A DNA stretch of 64,000 nt from Cupriavidus sp. P-10 (GCF_003402535.2 NZ_AP025171.1:2666001-2730000), one strand, 5' to 3'. Shown: positions 1 through 9,123, counted from the first letter of the stretch. Translations and numbers: made by a program. The notes: generated from the sequence alone by a model not told the origin.

Positions 1-1
1 G

Positions 2-829
2 GCCGAGTCGGCGGTGCCGGAGGCACGGACGGCACTCTTCGCCCGCTATGGGCTGGTTGGCGCCTTTTCCTCTGCATTGGGTGCGCTGGCAGCGGCAATT
101 CCGGCTTCGCTGGTCGCGCGCTTTCCGGTATCGGCACTGGACGCGATGCGCCTGATGTTCATCCTCTACGCATTGGTCGGCGTACTGCTGTGGCGCATCT
201 ATGCGCGGTTGCCGGCCACACCACAGGCCGGCCCGGCAACGCCACCGACAACACCATTGGGGCCGTCCCGCCCGATCGTATTGCGCCTTGCCATGCTGTT
301 CAGCGTGGACGCGTTTGCAGGCGGACTGGTCGTGAATTCGCTGTTGTCGCTGTGGTTGATGCAGCGCTTCGGACTGAGTCCGGCCGCCACGGGCCAGTTC
401 TTCTTTGCCGCAGGCATGCTGACGACGTTCTCCCAGCTTGCCGCAGTGCCGCTCGCGCGAAAAATTGGCCTGCTCAATACGATGGTGTTCACGCACATCC
501 CCTCCAGCCTGTGCCTGATTGCGGCCGCCTTTGCACCCACCCTCGAAACGAGCCTGGCCTTGCTTCTGGTCCGCAGTGCACTGTCGCAGATGGATGTGCC
601 CACCCGGACGGCTTATGTCATGGCGGTTGTCACGCCCCCCGAACGGGCTGCCGCGGCAAGCCTGACGTCGGTGCCTCGCAGCCTCGCCGCAGCGCTCAGT
701 CCCGCGCTCGCTGCCGCATTGATGGCCTACGGCTATGCCAGCGCGCCACTGGTAGCCTGCGGACTGTTGAAGATTGCCTACGACCTGGCGATGCTGGGCG
801 GATTCCGCAGGGTCAGGCTCCTGCATTGA
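2..829 (+). CDS. MFS transporter, C-terminal part (cut by window edge)
   Basis: The reading frame is open from the first bases of the window to the TGA at 827-829, so only about the last 275 residues of a major facilitator superfamily permease are present and the true start lies to the left. The visible part holds about seven hydrophobic segments rich in Ala, Leu and Gly. A long hydrophilic loop rich in Pro and Thr near 220-270 looks like the central loop between the two six-helix halves. Substrate cannot be told. A GC hairpin at 865-887 follows the stop, and the next gene converges from the other strand. The MFS assignment rests on the helix pattern and on drug-efflux-like short loops. Confidence 0.75.
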   Translation, partial: AESAVPEARTALFARYGLVGAFSSALGALAAAIPASLVARFPVSALDAMRLMFILYALVGVLLWRIYARLPATPQAGPATPPTTPLGPSRPIVLRLAMLFSVDAFAGGLVVNSLLSLWLMQRFGLSPAATGQFFFAAGMLTTFSQLAAVPLARKIGLLNTMVFTHIPSSLCLIAAAFAPTLETSLALLLVRSALSQMDVPTRTAYVMAVVTPPERAAAASLTSVPRSLAAALSPALAAALMAYGYASAPLVACGLLKIAYDLAMLGGFRRVRLLH

Positions 830-864
830 GTTCCGGACCCGCACGTGGCCGGTGCTGCGCTGAA

Positions 865-898
865 AACCCGCTGCATCCGGCAGCGGGGTTCCCCTTTT
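865..898 (+). terminator. Rho-independent terminator after the MFS gene
   Basis: An 8-bp stem (cccgctgc 867-874 with gcagcggg 880-887) closes a 5-base loop and is followed by ttccccttttgg. It lies between two convergent genes. The T tract is interrupted, so efficiency is uncertain; it may act in both directions. Confidence 0.55.
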
Positions 899-907
899 GG
901 ATCAGGC

Positions 908-3118
908 TCACCCCATCAACTTCTCCTTCGTGATGGGAAGATTCCGAATCCGCTTGCCCGTGGCGTGGTAGACGGCGTTTGCAACCGCGGCGGCAAAACC
1001 GGTTATGCCGATCTCCCCGATGCCGCGCGCGCCGAATTCATTGAATTCCAGGTCGGGGTGGTTGAGCAGGATCACGTCGATCTCCGGCTGGTCTGCGTGG
1101 ACGGGGACCGCATATTCGGCGTAGTTGTTGTTGCCCGGCATGCCATCGCGTTCGTCATACTCGGTGGCTTCGAACAAGGCCATGCCGACGCCCATCACGA
1201 TCGCGCCTTCCACCTGGTTGCGGGCAGTGACCGGGTTGATGACCCGCCCCACATCGATCGCGCTCACGACCCTGGCGACGCGCAGCCGTGAAATGCCGGG
1301 ATCCCAGCGCACCTCGACAAAGTGGGCGCCGAAAGACATGAAGGACAGCTTGTCGGTCGGTGTGCCGCCGGTCCGGGCGAAGCCCTCCGCGCTGGCAAAG
1401 CGCTGGGCATCGAGGACCGAGGCATAGTCGACGGCGCGCTTGCCGTCGGTCAGGCGGCCATTCTGCATCTTCAGTGTTTCGGGCCTGGCACCCGCGAAGG
1501 CGGCGCCGTCCTGCGTCGCGAATGTGCGCAGCTGGCCGATCGCGTTGCGCGTGGCTTCGGCCACGGCGGGCAGGACGCTGGCCGTGGCCCAGGAGCCACC
1601 GGCTACCGGTGCCGCCGGAAAAGTCGAATCGCCCAGCCTGACATCGATCTTCTCGAATGGCAGGCCGGTCAGCTCGCTGACCGTTTGCGCGACGATCGTG
1701 TACATGCCCGTGCCAATGTCCTGGATCGCGCAGGTCACCGCCGCGGTGCCATCGCTGCGCAGGAGGACACGGGCCTCGGCTGGCGTGCGCCAGGCGTCCC
1801 AGTTGCATACGGCCAGGCCGTAGCCGACGATCTCGTTGCCGGCCTTCATCGACCCCGTGCGCGGATCGCGCCGGTCCCAGCCGAACTTGCGGCTGCCCTG
1901 CTCGATGGCCTCGCGCAGGTGATTGCTGGACCACGGCAGGTTAAGGCTTTCGTCGCGCGTGGACAGGTTGGCAAGCCGGAACTGCAAGGGATCGATGCGG
2001 CAGGCAAGCGCCAGTTCGTCGATGGCGGATTCAAGCGCAAACAAACCCGGCGCGGCCCCCGGGGCGCGCATCGACGTCGGCGCGCCACGGTGCACGTTGG
2101 TGGTGTGATGGCTCACCATGAGGTTCGGGCACGAATACACGCTCTGCGTCATCCCGCCGCAATTCTCCACGTACTGTTCGATGAACGAGGTGGTGTTGAC
2201 CGATTCGTGCCGGATCGACGTGAGCTTCCCATCGGCCCCTGCCGACAGGCGCACGCGCTGCCGCGTTTCAGGCCGCTGGCCGGTGGTCGTGAACATGTAG
2301 GCGCGCGGCACCACCAGCTTCACCGGACGGCCGGTCATTCGCGCTGCCGCGCTGGCCGCGACGGAATGCGGCCACAGGAACAGCTTGGAGCCGAATCCCG
2401 AGCCGATAAAGGGCGCGTCGACGGTGACATGCTCGGGAGTGAGGCCGAAGATCTGCGCAATGGTATTGCGATGGACGGTGGCGCCCTGGGTGGCTTCGTA
2501 GAGATGCAGGTCGCCGCCCTCCCACCACGCGAGCGTGGCGTGCATTTCCATCGGGTTGTGGGTTTCGACCGGGGTACGGTAAATGGCGTCGACCTTGACC
2601 GCCGACTGGTCGAATGCCGGTGCCGGCGTGCCGCGCGCATGCCCTCTTCCGCCGTCGCGCAGGCCGTTCGCCTTGATGCCGTGTTCCAGGTCCGTGACCG
2701 GCCTGGTGCGGGCGTACGACACCTTGACGCGGTACGCCGCCTCACGGGCGTGCTCGAACGTATCGGCCACGACCAGCGCCACCATCTGGCCGCCGTAGTG
2801 GATGGTGTTGTCCTCGAACGGCAAACGGTGCTCGTCGGTGATCGACGCAGTCAGGATGGTCGCGCCCGAGATCGGGCTCTTCGGCGTCCGGTACAGGCGG
2901 GGGAAGTTGCCGTTGTGCAGGATGTCGACCACACCGGGAACGCGGCGCGCGTCGGCCGTCTCGATCCCGGTGATGCGGCCGCTCGCCACGGTGCTGTACA
3001 CGCCGTAGGCGTGCAGCATGCCGGGCAGCGTGCGGTCCGCCGTATAGAGGGCGGTGCCGGTCACCTTGAGCCGGCCATCGATGCGGCGCGGCGACGCGCC
3101 GATAGCAGTGTTGTTCAC
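908..3118 (-). CDS. paoC: PaoC-like molybdopterin-binding subunit of aldehyde oxidase (xanthine dehydrogenase family)
   Basis: The 736-residue product has the length and layout of the large subunit of PaoABC/YagTSR-type periplasmic aldehyde oxidases. It would bind molybdenum-cytosine-dinucleotide cofactor and oxidise aldehydes to acids. The N-terminal Ald_Xan_dh_C domain begins with RRIDGRLKVTGTALYTAD. The cofactor-binding domain follows, with GSGFGSK and, near the C-terminus, the conserved GARGIGEIG containing the catalytic Glu. The start is GTG at 3118, chosen because AGGGGGG lies just upstream with good spacing. It is the third gene of a minus-strand operon, 12 bases after the FAD subunit. 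No paoD-type maturation gene follows in the window; the next gene converges. Confidence 0.9.
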   Translation of the reverse strand: MNNTAIGASPRRIDGRLKVTGTALYTADRTLPGMLHAYGVYSTVASGRITGIETADARRVPGVVDILHNGNFPRLYRTPKSPISGATILTASITDEHRLPFEDNTIHYGGQMVALVVADTFEHAREAAYRVKVSYARTRPVTDLEHGIKANGLRDGGRGHARGTPAPAFDQSAVKVDAIYRTPVETHNPMEMHATLAWWEGGDLHLYEATQGATVHRNTIAQIFGLTPEHVTVDAPFIGSGFGSKLFLWPHSVAASAAARMTGRPVKLVVPRAYMFTTTGQRPETRQRVRLSAGADGKLTSIRHESVNTTSFIEQYVENCGGMTQSVYSCPNLMVSHHTTNVHRGAPTSMRAPGAAPGLFALESAIDELALACRIDPLQFRLANLSTRDESLNLPWSSNHLREAIEQGSRKFGWDRRDPRTGSMKAGNEIVGYGLAVCNWDAWRTPAEARVLLRSDGTAAVTCAIQDIGTGMYTIVAQTVSELTGLPFEKIDVRLGDSTFPAAPVAGGSWATASVLPAVAEATRNAIGQLRTFATQDGAAFAGARPETLKMQNGRLTDGKRAVDYASVLDAQRFASAEGFARTGGTPTDKLSFMSFGAHFVEVRWDPGISRLRVARVVSAIDVGRVINPVTARNQVEGAIVMGVGMALFEATEYDERDGMPGNNNYAEYAVPVHADQPEIDVILLNHPDLEFNEFGARGIGEIGITGFAAAVANAVYHATGKRIRNLPITKEKLMG

Positions 3119-3130
3119 GCTAACCCCCCT

Positions 3131-4114
3131 TCAGGCCATGAGAAGCGACAGGTTCCGCATGACGGCCTGCTGGCCGAGCATGAGCTTGAAGCCGTTCTGT
3201 CCGTAAGACTGCGCGCCAGCCATTGCCGTTGCGGCGGCCTCGCGGATCAACGCTTCCGACGCGGGCTTGCCGCGCATCACGGCCTCGGCGTTGGCCGCGC
3301 GCCACGGCTTGGTCGTGACGCCGCCCAGCGCGATGCGGATATCGCGAACGACGCTGCCATCGAGCGCGACCACCACGGCGCTGGAGGCCAGCGCGAACTG
3401 GTACGAGCCGCGGTCGCGCAGCTTCAGGTATGCCGAGCGGCTGCCGGGCATCGGCGCATCGAGCGTGATATGGGTAATCATCTCGCCGGCTTCCAGCGCA
3501 TGTTCCTTCCACGGCGTGTCACCGGGCAGCAGATGGAAATCCGCAAACGGAATATCGCGCTTGCCTTTCGGCCCCTGCACGTGGACCGTCGCGCCAATGG
3601 CCACCATGGCGACGCACATGTCGGACGGATGCGCGGCAATGCAGTGCGGGCTGCCGCCAAGCACCGCGTGCACATTGCGGTTGAGGCCTTCGATGGCGGC
3701 GCAGCCCGAACCCGGGTTGCGCTTGTTGCACGCCGAGACCCCGTCACGGAAATAGCCGCACCGCACCCGCTGCATCACGTTGCCGGCGGTCGTGGCCTTG
3801 TTGCGCAGCTGGGTGCTGGCACCGGACAGCAATGCCTGCGACAGCGCGGGATAGTGCGTGCGGATATGTTCGTGGCGGGCCAGGTCGGTGTTGCTGACCA
3901 TGGCACCGATGCGCACCCGGCCATCGCCGAGCGGCTCGACCTGGTCGAGCTTGAGCTTGTGGATGTCCACCACGCGGGCGGGCTGCATGATGTCGAGCTT
4001 CATCAGGTCCAGCAGCGTCGTGCCGCCGGCCAGGAAGACCGTGTCGCCGCCGTGCGCATGCAGCGTGATCGCCTGCTCGACATCGGCGGCGCGCGCGTAT
4101 TCGAAGTTCCGCAT
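3131..4114 (-). CDS. paoB: PaoB-like FAD-binding subunit of aldehyde oxidase
   Basis: The 327-residue product matches the CO-dehydrogenase flavoprotein fold. FAD_binding_5 includes FLAGGTTLLDLMK near residue 27 and the CO_deh_flav_C domain lies at the end. Cys119, Cys129, Cys138 and Cys158 sit in an insert characteristic of PaoB/YagS, which binds an extra [4Fe-4S] cluster; ordinary xanthine dehydrogenase FAD subunits lack it. The ATG at 4112-4114 shares one base with the stop of the upstream 2Fe-2S gene (TGATG), implying translational coupling. The frame is open much further upstream, but that part is a shadow of the 2Fe-2S gene. It would pass electrons between the Fe-S subunit and FAD. Confidence 0.9.
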   Translation of the reverse strand: MRNFEYARAADVEQAITLHAHGGDTVFLAGGTTLLDLMKLDIMQPARVVDIHKLKLDQVEPLGDGRVRIGAMVSNTDLARHEHIRTHYPALSQALLSGASTQLRNKATTAGNVMQRVRCGYFRDGVSACNKRNPGSGCAAIEGLNRNVHAVLGGSPHCIAAHPSDMCVAMVAIGATVHVQGPKGKRDIPFADFHLLPGDTPWKEHALEAGEMITHITLDAPMPGSRSAYLKLRDRGSYQFALASSAVVVALDGSVVRDIRIALGGVTTKPWRAANAEAVMRGKPASEALIREAAATAMAGAQSYGQNGFKLMLGQQAVMRNLSLLMA

Positions 4115-4782
4115 CAGACGTTCCTCCGCATCTTGCCGCGCGCGTCCTGGATGGCCGTGACGATGTTCTTGTACGCGCCGCAGCGGCAGATGTTGCCGCT
4201 CATCGCTTCCCGGACCGAAGCGTCGTCGGCCGGAATCCGCTTGTCCTGCAGGATGCCCACCGCGCTCATCATCTGACCCGCCGTGCAGTAGCCGCACTGG
4301 TAGGCGTCGTGGTCCCAGAACGCCTGCTGCACCGGGTGCAGCTTGCCAGCGGGGGCCAGCCCTTCGATGGTGGTGATCTCGTCGCCGTCGTGCATCACCG
4401 TCACCGACAGGCACGCATTGACCGTGACACCGTTCACGATCAGCGTGCACGCGCCGCACTGGCCGTGATCGCACCCCTTCTTCGTCCCGGTCAGGTGCAG
4501 CTGGTCGCGCAGTGTGTCGAGCAGGATGGCATTGGCCGCCACCGTCAGCCGGTGCGTGGTGCCGTTGACCTTCAGCGTGACGGGATATCCCGCGGCGGCG
4601 CCGGCTTGCGCGGGCACCTGCGGCGCGGGCTCGCCGGATGCGCCAGGCGACCAGGCCACGTTCGTAATCCCCGCGCCGGAGGTGCAGACGGTTTGCAGGA
4701 ACCGGCGGCGCGTGAGCGTGACGGCTTCGCCATCAGGAGCAGGGCCATAGCCTGCCGCGGGCGCAGTGGTGTGGTCTTCCAT
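4114..4782 (-). CDS. paoA: PaoA-like [2Fe-2S] subunit of aldehyde oxidase, Tat-exported
   Basis: The 222-residue product carries two [2Fe-2S] clusters. The plant-type set is in GCDHGQCGACTLIVNG with a further Cys in NACLSVT, and the helical-domain set is CGYCTAGQ plus NICRCGAYKN. An N-terminal twin-arginine motif (TRRRFLQ) indicates Tat export of the assembled enzyme, as known for PaoABC. The start at 4782 was preferred over the ATG at 4788 because GGAGA lies six bases before it. The longer open frame to 5013 has no initiation signal and no homologous sequence. First gene of the three-gene paoABC-like operon. Confidence 0.9.
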   Translation of the reverse strand: MEDHTTAPAAGYGPAPDGEAVTLTRRRFLQTVCTSGAGITNVAWSPGASGEPAPQVPAQAGAAAGYPVTLKVNGTTHRLTVAANAILLDTLRDQLHLTGTKKGCDHGQCGACTLIVNGVTVNACLSVTVMHDGDEITTIEGLAPAGKLHPVQQAFWDHDAYQCGYCTAGQMMSAVGILQDKRIPADDASVREAMSGNICRCGAYKNIVTAIQDARGKMRRNV

Positions 4783-5627
4783 ATTCATTCTCCGTTTCGG
4801 AGCGTGGGGAACGCTGACGCAGACGCACCGCACGGCCATCGTGCCGGCTGCCTCGCCCATGGGCACGCCTGACATTGCAGGCTTGTCATCTGCGCATGCG
4901 CAGCGCGGAAGATGACAGGATTGAAAGAAAAGCGGCGCAGAGAATCGGGGCAGAGAATCGAGGCCAAGAAGCGGGGCCAAGAAGCGGGTACGGCGCGCTC
5001 TAACTTTATTCACAACGTTGGCTTTTTCAAGGAGGCGCTGAAATGCGCGCGGAGCCTGGCAATGTCTGCATTTGTCTTATCGTGCCTTGACTTGTCCTAT
5101 CGCTGGGGTGGTTTTCGGTTGCGAGCCGCAGGGCGCGCCTGGCTGGCTGGCCATTGCATGGTTGTTGCCGCAGCGCTCGCTGACAAACGATTTTTTTGCC
5201 CGCTTCGCTTGCGATTTCCTCAAGCGTTCTAAAGCAAGATGCCCCGCTGCCGGAATGGTCGGCGGGGCGGGGGATGGCGGTTCAGGAGGGGGTAGCACCA
5301 GGCTAAACAATGGGGATTCATACGCAACTGCGAGTTGCTGATATGGCGGGCGCGGTCAGCGGCTGCTTGCTGGCCACGGGGACAGGCGACAAGCGCAAAA
5401 AAATGCAGAAGCATGCACAGGTGAAATCGGCAATGACGGAGGGCGCAGGCTGAACCCAGTGTGTCGACTAACGCATGGCGCGATGTGACCGAATGCGCTC
5501 AAGTGCGCTGGGCGAGCCTGGTACACCCCGAACTCATTCCGGTTTGCCCTATATTTGACGTGGCCAAGTCCGCGAACCCTGCCCCGGAAGCAGCGAGCGT
5601 TGGCGAGGAGGCCATGGAGGATTGGCG
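4783..5627. other. Intergenic region, 845 bases, no supported gene
   Basis: The region separates the aldehyde oxidase operon (leftwards) from the cNMP/flavoprotein gene (rightwards), so it should hold two divergent promoters. A GC hairpin (gccccgc 5241-5247 with gcggggc 5262-5268) without a T tract is present. Short open frames in it lack family-like sequence. An ATG at 5043 preceded by AAGGAGG opens only a 15-codon frame. Base composition is lower in GC than in the flanking genes around 4910-5230. Confidence 0.5.
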
Positions 5628-7382
5628 ATGAACAATGACCCGGACGAAGCACGCGAAGCGCCGTCGCCAGATCCCGCAGCGAGTGCAGACCATCGCGAAG
5701 GCGACGATACCCTCGAGGAAGATTCGGTCCTGCGCGACCATCCTCGTTTCGAGCAGATGTTTCCGGTCCTCAGCGATACCGAGGTGGAAAGGGTGTGCCG
5801 CTTTGGCAAGCTGCGCCACTACCCGGCAGGCGATTTCCTCTATCGTGCGGGAAGCCTCTGCCCCGGTGTATTCGTGATCCTGTCGGGACAGGTTCGGATC
5901 ATCATCCGCGACCGCCTGAATCGCCGGAAGATCATCCACACCTATTCGCGGCACGGCGAATTCACGTCGGATATCACGCAGCTTTCCAACAAGCCTGCCA
6001 TCGTCGACGCGCAGGTCATCGAAGAGGTCAAGGCCGTGCTGCTGCGGCCCGATGAACTGAGTGCGCTGGTGATCAAGGAAGCCGATATTGGCGAGAAAAT
6101 CATGCGCGCCCTGATCCTGAGGCGCGTCGTGGCAGTCGAACGTGGACGCGGGGCCGTCATTGTCGGCGCACCCGGCAATGCACGTTTCCTTGAACTGCAG
6201 AATTTCCTGCGCCGCAATAACTATCCCAATGTTGCGCTGGACGCCGAGCAGGACGCGGACGCCATTGCCTTTCTCAAGCGCCTTGCGCCGCAGCCCGACG
6301 ATTTTCCGCTCGTCGTCTGTCCAAGCGGCACCGTGCTGCGCAATCCCGATGTCGGCCAGCTCGCATCTTGCCTGGGGCTGATCCCCGAATTCGATCCGAA
6401 GCATGTTTATGACGTGGCGATCATCGGCGCCGGCCCTGCCGGGCTTGCCGCGGCCGTCTATGCGGCATCGGATGGCTTGTCTGTCGCTGTCTTCGACTGC
6501 CGCGCGCCCGGCGGCCAGGCGGGCACCAGCGCGCGCATCGAGAACTACCTGGGCTTCCCCACCGGCATCACGGGCCAGGAACTCGCGGGCCGCGCGTTCG
6601 TGCAGGCCCAGAAGTTCGGCGCCCATATCGCGATCCCATGCGAAGTCAAGGCCTTGTATTGCGACAAGTACCCGCGCGTCCTCGAACTATCCGATGGGAA
6701 GCGCATCCTTGCCCGGACTGCGGTCATTGCGACGGGCGCGGAATATCGGCGCCCTGTCCTCGATGGACTTGAGCGTTTCGAGGGCTCCGGTGTCTATTAT
6801 TGGGCGACCCCGGTCGAGGCCAGGCTGTGCCGCAAGGAACCGGTGGTGCTGGTCGGCGGGGGCAATTCCGCGGGACAGGCCGCGGTATTCCTTTCATCGC
6901 ACGCCGAGCATGTGCACCTGTTCATCCGTGGCCCAAGCCTCGAACAAACGATGTCACGCTACCTGGTCGAGCGGGTTCGGTCGCTGCCAAACCTGACGCT
7001 GCATACCCGCATCGAACTCCAGGGGCTCGAGGGCGACGTGCAGCTCAGGCGCGTGCACTACCGCGGGGCCGGCGGTACCGAAGGCAGCATGACCACCCGT
7101 CACCTGTTCGTATTTATCGGCGCCGAACCGAATACCGGCTGGCTGAAGTCTTGCGGGGTTTCGCTGGACAGCAAGGGCTTTGTATTGACCGGCACCGACA
7201 CCGCCGCAGTGCAGACCTTGCCCTTGCAGACAAGTGTCAAGGGCGTCTTCGCAATCGGCGACGTACGTTCTGCGTCCACCAAGCGCGTAGCCGCCGCGGT
7301 GGGTGAAGGTGCAGCCGTGGTGGCACAGATCCATAGTCTGCTGGCCGAAGAGCGGAGCATGGTGCACCCCGGACCGGCCTGA
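5628..7382 (+). CDS. Cyclic-nucleotide-binding domain / thioredoxin-reductase-like FAD oxidoreductase
   Basis: This 584-residue protein fuses an N-terminal cNMP-binding domain (about residues 40-165) to a thioredoxin-reductase-like flavoprotein (from about 258). A linker of about 90 residues with an ATP-GRASP/NADH-like VIVGAPGN segment lies between. The FAD motif is AIIGAGPAGLAAAVYAAS at about 263-280; the NAD(P)H motif is LVGGGNSAGQAA near 408. GVYYWATPVEA (about 388-398) stands where true thioredoxin reductases have GVSYCATCDG, so the redox-active CxxC is absent. The ATG at 5628 has GGAGG seven bases upstream; a TTG two codons earlier is less likely. The role is unknown, perhaps NAD(P)H-dependent electron transfer gated by a nucleotide or other ligand. 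Confidence 0.85.
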   Translation: MNNDPDEAREAPSPDPAASADHREGDDTLEEDSVLRDHPRFEQMFPVLSDTEVERVCRFGKLRHYPAGDFLYRAGSLCPGVFVILSGQVRIIIRDRLNRRKIIHTYSRHGEFTSDITQLSNKPAIVDAQVIEEVKAVLLRPDELSALVIKEADIGEKIMRALILRRVVAVERGRGAVIVGAPGNARFLELQNFLRRNNYPNVALDAEQDADAIAFLKRLAPQPDDFPLVVCPSGTVLRNPDVGQLASCLGLIPEFDPKHVYDVAIIGAGPAGLAAAVYAASDGLSVAVFDCRAPGGQAGTSARIENYLGFPTGITGQELAGRAFVQAQKFGAHIAIPCEVKALYCDKYPRVLELSDGKRILARTAVIATGAEYRRPVLDGLERFEGSGVYYWATPVEARLCRKEPVVLVGGGNSAGQAAVFLSSHAEHVHLFIRGPSLEQTMSRYLVERVRSLPNLTLHTRIELQGLEGDVQLRRVHYRGAGGTEGSMTTRHLFVFIGAEPNTGWLKSCGVSLDSKGFVLTGTDTAAVQTLPLQTSVKGVFAIGDVRSASTKRVAAAVGEGAAVVAQIHSLLAEERSMVHPGPA

Positions 7383-7539
7383 CCGCAGTCGGCCGTGCAA
7401 TATCTGAATGGTTTGACAATACGACCTATTATGTGGAGGCACCCCATTGCAGACGCGCCTGGCGATGCCACCCTGGCTGTGTCGCTGGCGTCCGCCGGGT
7501 TCTACGATTGAGCGAGGTTGATAATCTCGGGAGAAAGAA

Positions 7540-7893
7540 ATGAGAGCGATTGTTATCGCGGTAATTGCGGCCTTCGGAGCATCGCTAGCTCTGCCCGGCT
7601 ACGCGCAAAAAGCTGTGGATCCATACACGCAGGGGGCCAAGGGAAAGGCGGATCCCTATACGGACGGTGCAAAAGCCGGGAAATTCGACACCTATACGGA
7701 CGGTGCAAAAGCCGGGAAATTCGACGCGTATACGGATGGCGCCAAGTCCTCGACACGCACTGACCTGGCTCCGACAGTGAAGCCTGACCCGTATACCGAT
7801 GGCGCAAGGGCTGGCAAGGCTGATCCATATACCGACGGGGCAAAAGCGGGCAAGGCTGATCCATACACCGACGGAGCCAAGAGCAAGCAGTAG
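7540..7893 (+). CDS. Secreted DPYTDGAK-repeat protein
   Basis: The 117-residue product has a signal peptide (MRAIVIAVIAAFGASLALPGYAQ) and then almost nothing except seven copies of an 8-residue motif, D-x-Y-T-[DQ]-G-A-[KR]. These are mostly spaced 12 residues apart by an AGKA/AGKF linker, with a longer linker (SSTRTDLAPTVKP) after the fourth copy. The start has GGGAGAAAG upstream. It is likely periplasmic or secreted, with alternating Asp/Lys charges; metal binding or wall interaction can be imagined, but the function is unknown. A strong terminator follows, so it is probably monocistronic. Confidence 0.8.
   Translation: MRAIVIAVIAAFGASLALPGYAQKAVDPYTQGAKGKADPYTDGAKAGKFDTYTDGAKAGKFDAYTDGAKSSTRTDLAPTVKPDPYTDGARAGKADPYTDGAKAGKADPYTDGAKSKQ
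7612..7886 (+). repeat. Seven coding repeats of about 36 bp (DPYTDGAK units)
   Basis: Imperfect tandem units with the core gayccntayacngayggngc recur through the secreted-protein gene. Two adjacent units (from about 7667 and 7703) are nearly identical over 36 bases, as are two from about 7811 and 7847. This points to recent unit duplication and possible copy-number variation between strains. Confidence 0.75.
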
Positions 7894-7954
7894 CGGAAGT
7901 CTTTCGCTACGTGGCCTTCCCGGTTTGCCCGGGATGGCCGACAACGAAAGTCAA

Positions 7955-7987
7955 GGCCCGTCGCACACAGCGACGGGCCATTTTTGC
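7955..7987 (+). terminator. Rho-independent terminator after the repeat-protein gene
   Basis: A perfect 10-bp stem (ggcccgtcgc 7955-7964 with gcgacgggcc 7970-7979) around a 5-base loop is followed by ATTTTTGC. It is a classical plus-strand terminator. Confidence 0.9.
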
Positions 7988-8019
7988 TTAAGGCGTCATG
8001 CGCGATCCCGCTGCCGACG

Positions 8020-9087
8020 CTAGCGCCCCGCCGCGCTGTAGCGCATGGCAAATTGCCAACCAAGCTCTGCTAGCGGCACCGCCTTCCTGCCGGTGTCGAC
8101 GGCATCCGCCGCGGCGGCGCTGCCGCTCCTGGCACGCTGGCCGATGCCGTGCATGATCGCCGCCAGCCGGAAGAAGTTGTAGGCGAGATAGAAGTCCCAG
8201 TGCTCGAGCGCATGCGTGCCGTTGGACTCGCCATACCAGCGCAGGTAAGTCGCCTCGTCGGGAATGCCCAGCGCCTGCAGGTCGAGCCCGCCGATGCCAC
8301 GCCACAGGTCGGCCGGGATATGCCAGCTCATGCAGTGGTAGGCCAGGTCCGCAAGCGGGTGGCCGAGCGTGGACAGCTCCCAGTCGAGCACGCCGATGAC
8401 GCGGGGCTCGGTGGGATGGAAGACGAGGTTGTCCATGCGGTAGTCGCCATGCACCACGCTGGTCTGCTCCGCGTCCGGGACGTGCTGCGGCAGCCAGTCC
8501 GCCAGCGCGGCCAGCGCCCGGTTATCGTCCATGCCGGCATCGCGGCACTGGCCGGCCCAGCGGGCGACCTGGCGCGCCACATAGCCGCCGCTCCGGCCAT
8601 AGTCCGCCAGGCCGGCGGCGCGGTAGTCCACCCGGTGCAAGGCGCCGATCACCCGGTTCATCTCGCGATAGATCGCGGCACGCTGTCGCGGGGACTGGCC
8701 TGGCAGGGACTGGTCGTAGATCACGCGGCCCTGGAGGAATTCCATCACGTAGAACGGCGTGCCAAGGATCTCGGTGTCTTCGCTGTACAGGCAGACCCGA
8801 GGCACCGGCACCTCGCTGTCGCGCAGGGCCTGCATCACGCGGTACTCGCGGTCGATGGCGTGGGCAGACGACAGCAACTGGCCCGGCGGCTTCGTGCGCA
8901 GCACGTACTGCCGCGCGTCGCAGGCCAGCCGGTAGGTCGGATTGGACTGGCCGCCGGCCAGGCGCTCCACGGTCAGTTCGGGCCGTTCGGTCAGGCCTTC
9001 CGCGTGCAGCAGCGCCGCCAGGGCAGCGCTATTGAAAGCCGACGCGCCGACGGCGGGAACGCCGGGGTTGCGTCCTTGCTGGATCAT
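8020..9087 (-). CDS. Phosphotransferase family protein (APH fold, ACAD10-N-like)
   Basis: The 355-residue product has the aminoglycoside-phosphotransferase/choline-kinase fold. VVHGDYRMDNLVFHP is the Brenner-type catalytic loop (catalytic Asp in HGDYRMDN), followed by GVLDWELSTLGHPLADLAY with the metal-binding Asp. An N-terminal lobe of about 100 residues is rich in beta strand. This subgroup is the kinase domain often found beside acyl-CoA dehydrogenases and in the N-terminal part of ACAD10, where it is proposed to phosphorylate a hydroxyacyl substrate. It is the last gene of the minus-strand operon, 36 bases after pntB. A role in 2-hydroxyacid or acyl-CoA metabolism is inference. Confidence 0.85.
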   Translation of the reverse strand: MIQQGRNPGVPAVGASAFNSAALAALLHAEGLTERPELTVERLAGGQSNPTYRLACDARQYVLRTKPPGQLLSSAHAIDREYRVMQALRDSEVPVPRVCLYSEDTEILGTPFYVMEFLQGRVIYDQSLPGQSPRQRAAIYREMNRVIGALHRVDYRAAGLADYGRSGGYVARQVARWAGQCRDAGMDDNRALAALADWLPQHVPDAEQTSVVHGDYRMDNLVFHPTEPRVIGVLDWELSTLGHPLADLAYHCMSWHIPADLWRGIGGLDLQALGIPDEATYLRWYGESNGTHALEHWDFYLAYNFFRLAAIMHGIGQRARSGSAAAADAVDTGRKAVPLAELGWQFAMRYSAAGR

Positions 9088-9123
9088 GACTTGTCTCCTC
9101 CCATTTGCTGCCGATGCCTCGCC

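Noticed and set aside
1322..4276. 984-codon open frame on the plus strand
   Set aside because: It is opposite the aldehyde oxidase operon, is Arg/His/Ala-rich without any domain, and has codon use of a GC shadow.
5043..5090. Short frame with AAGGAGG ribosome-like site
   Set aside because: Only 15 codons before a stop; no further support.
5241..5268. GC hairpin in the 4783-5627 gap
   Set aside because: Only 7 bp with a large loop and no T tract; too weak to call a terminator.
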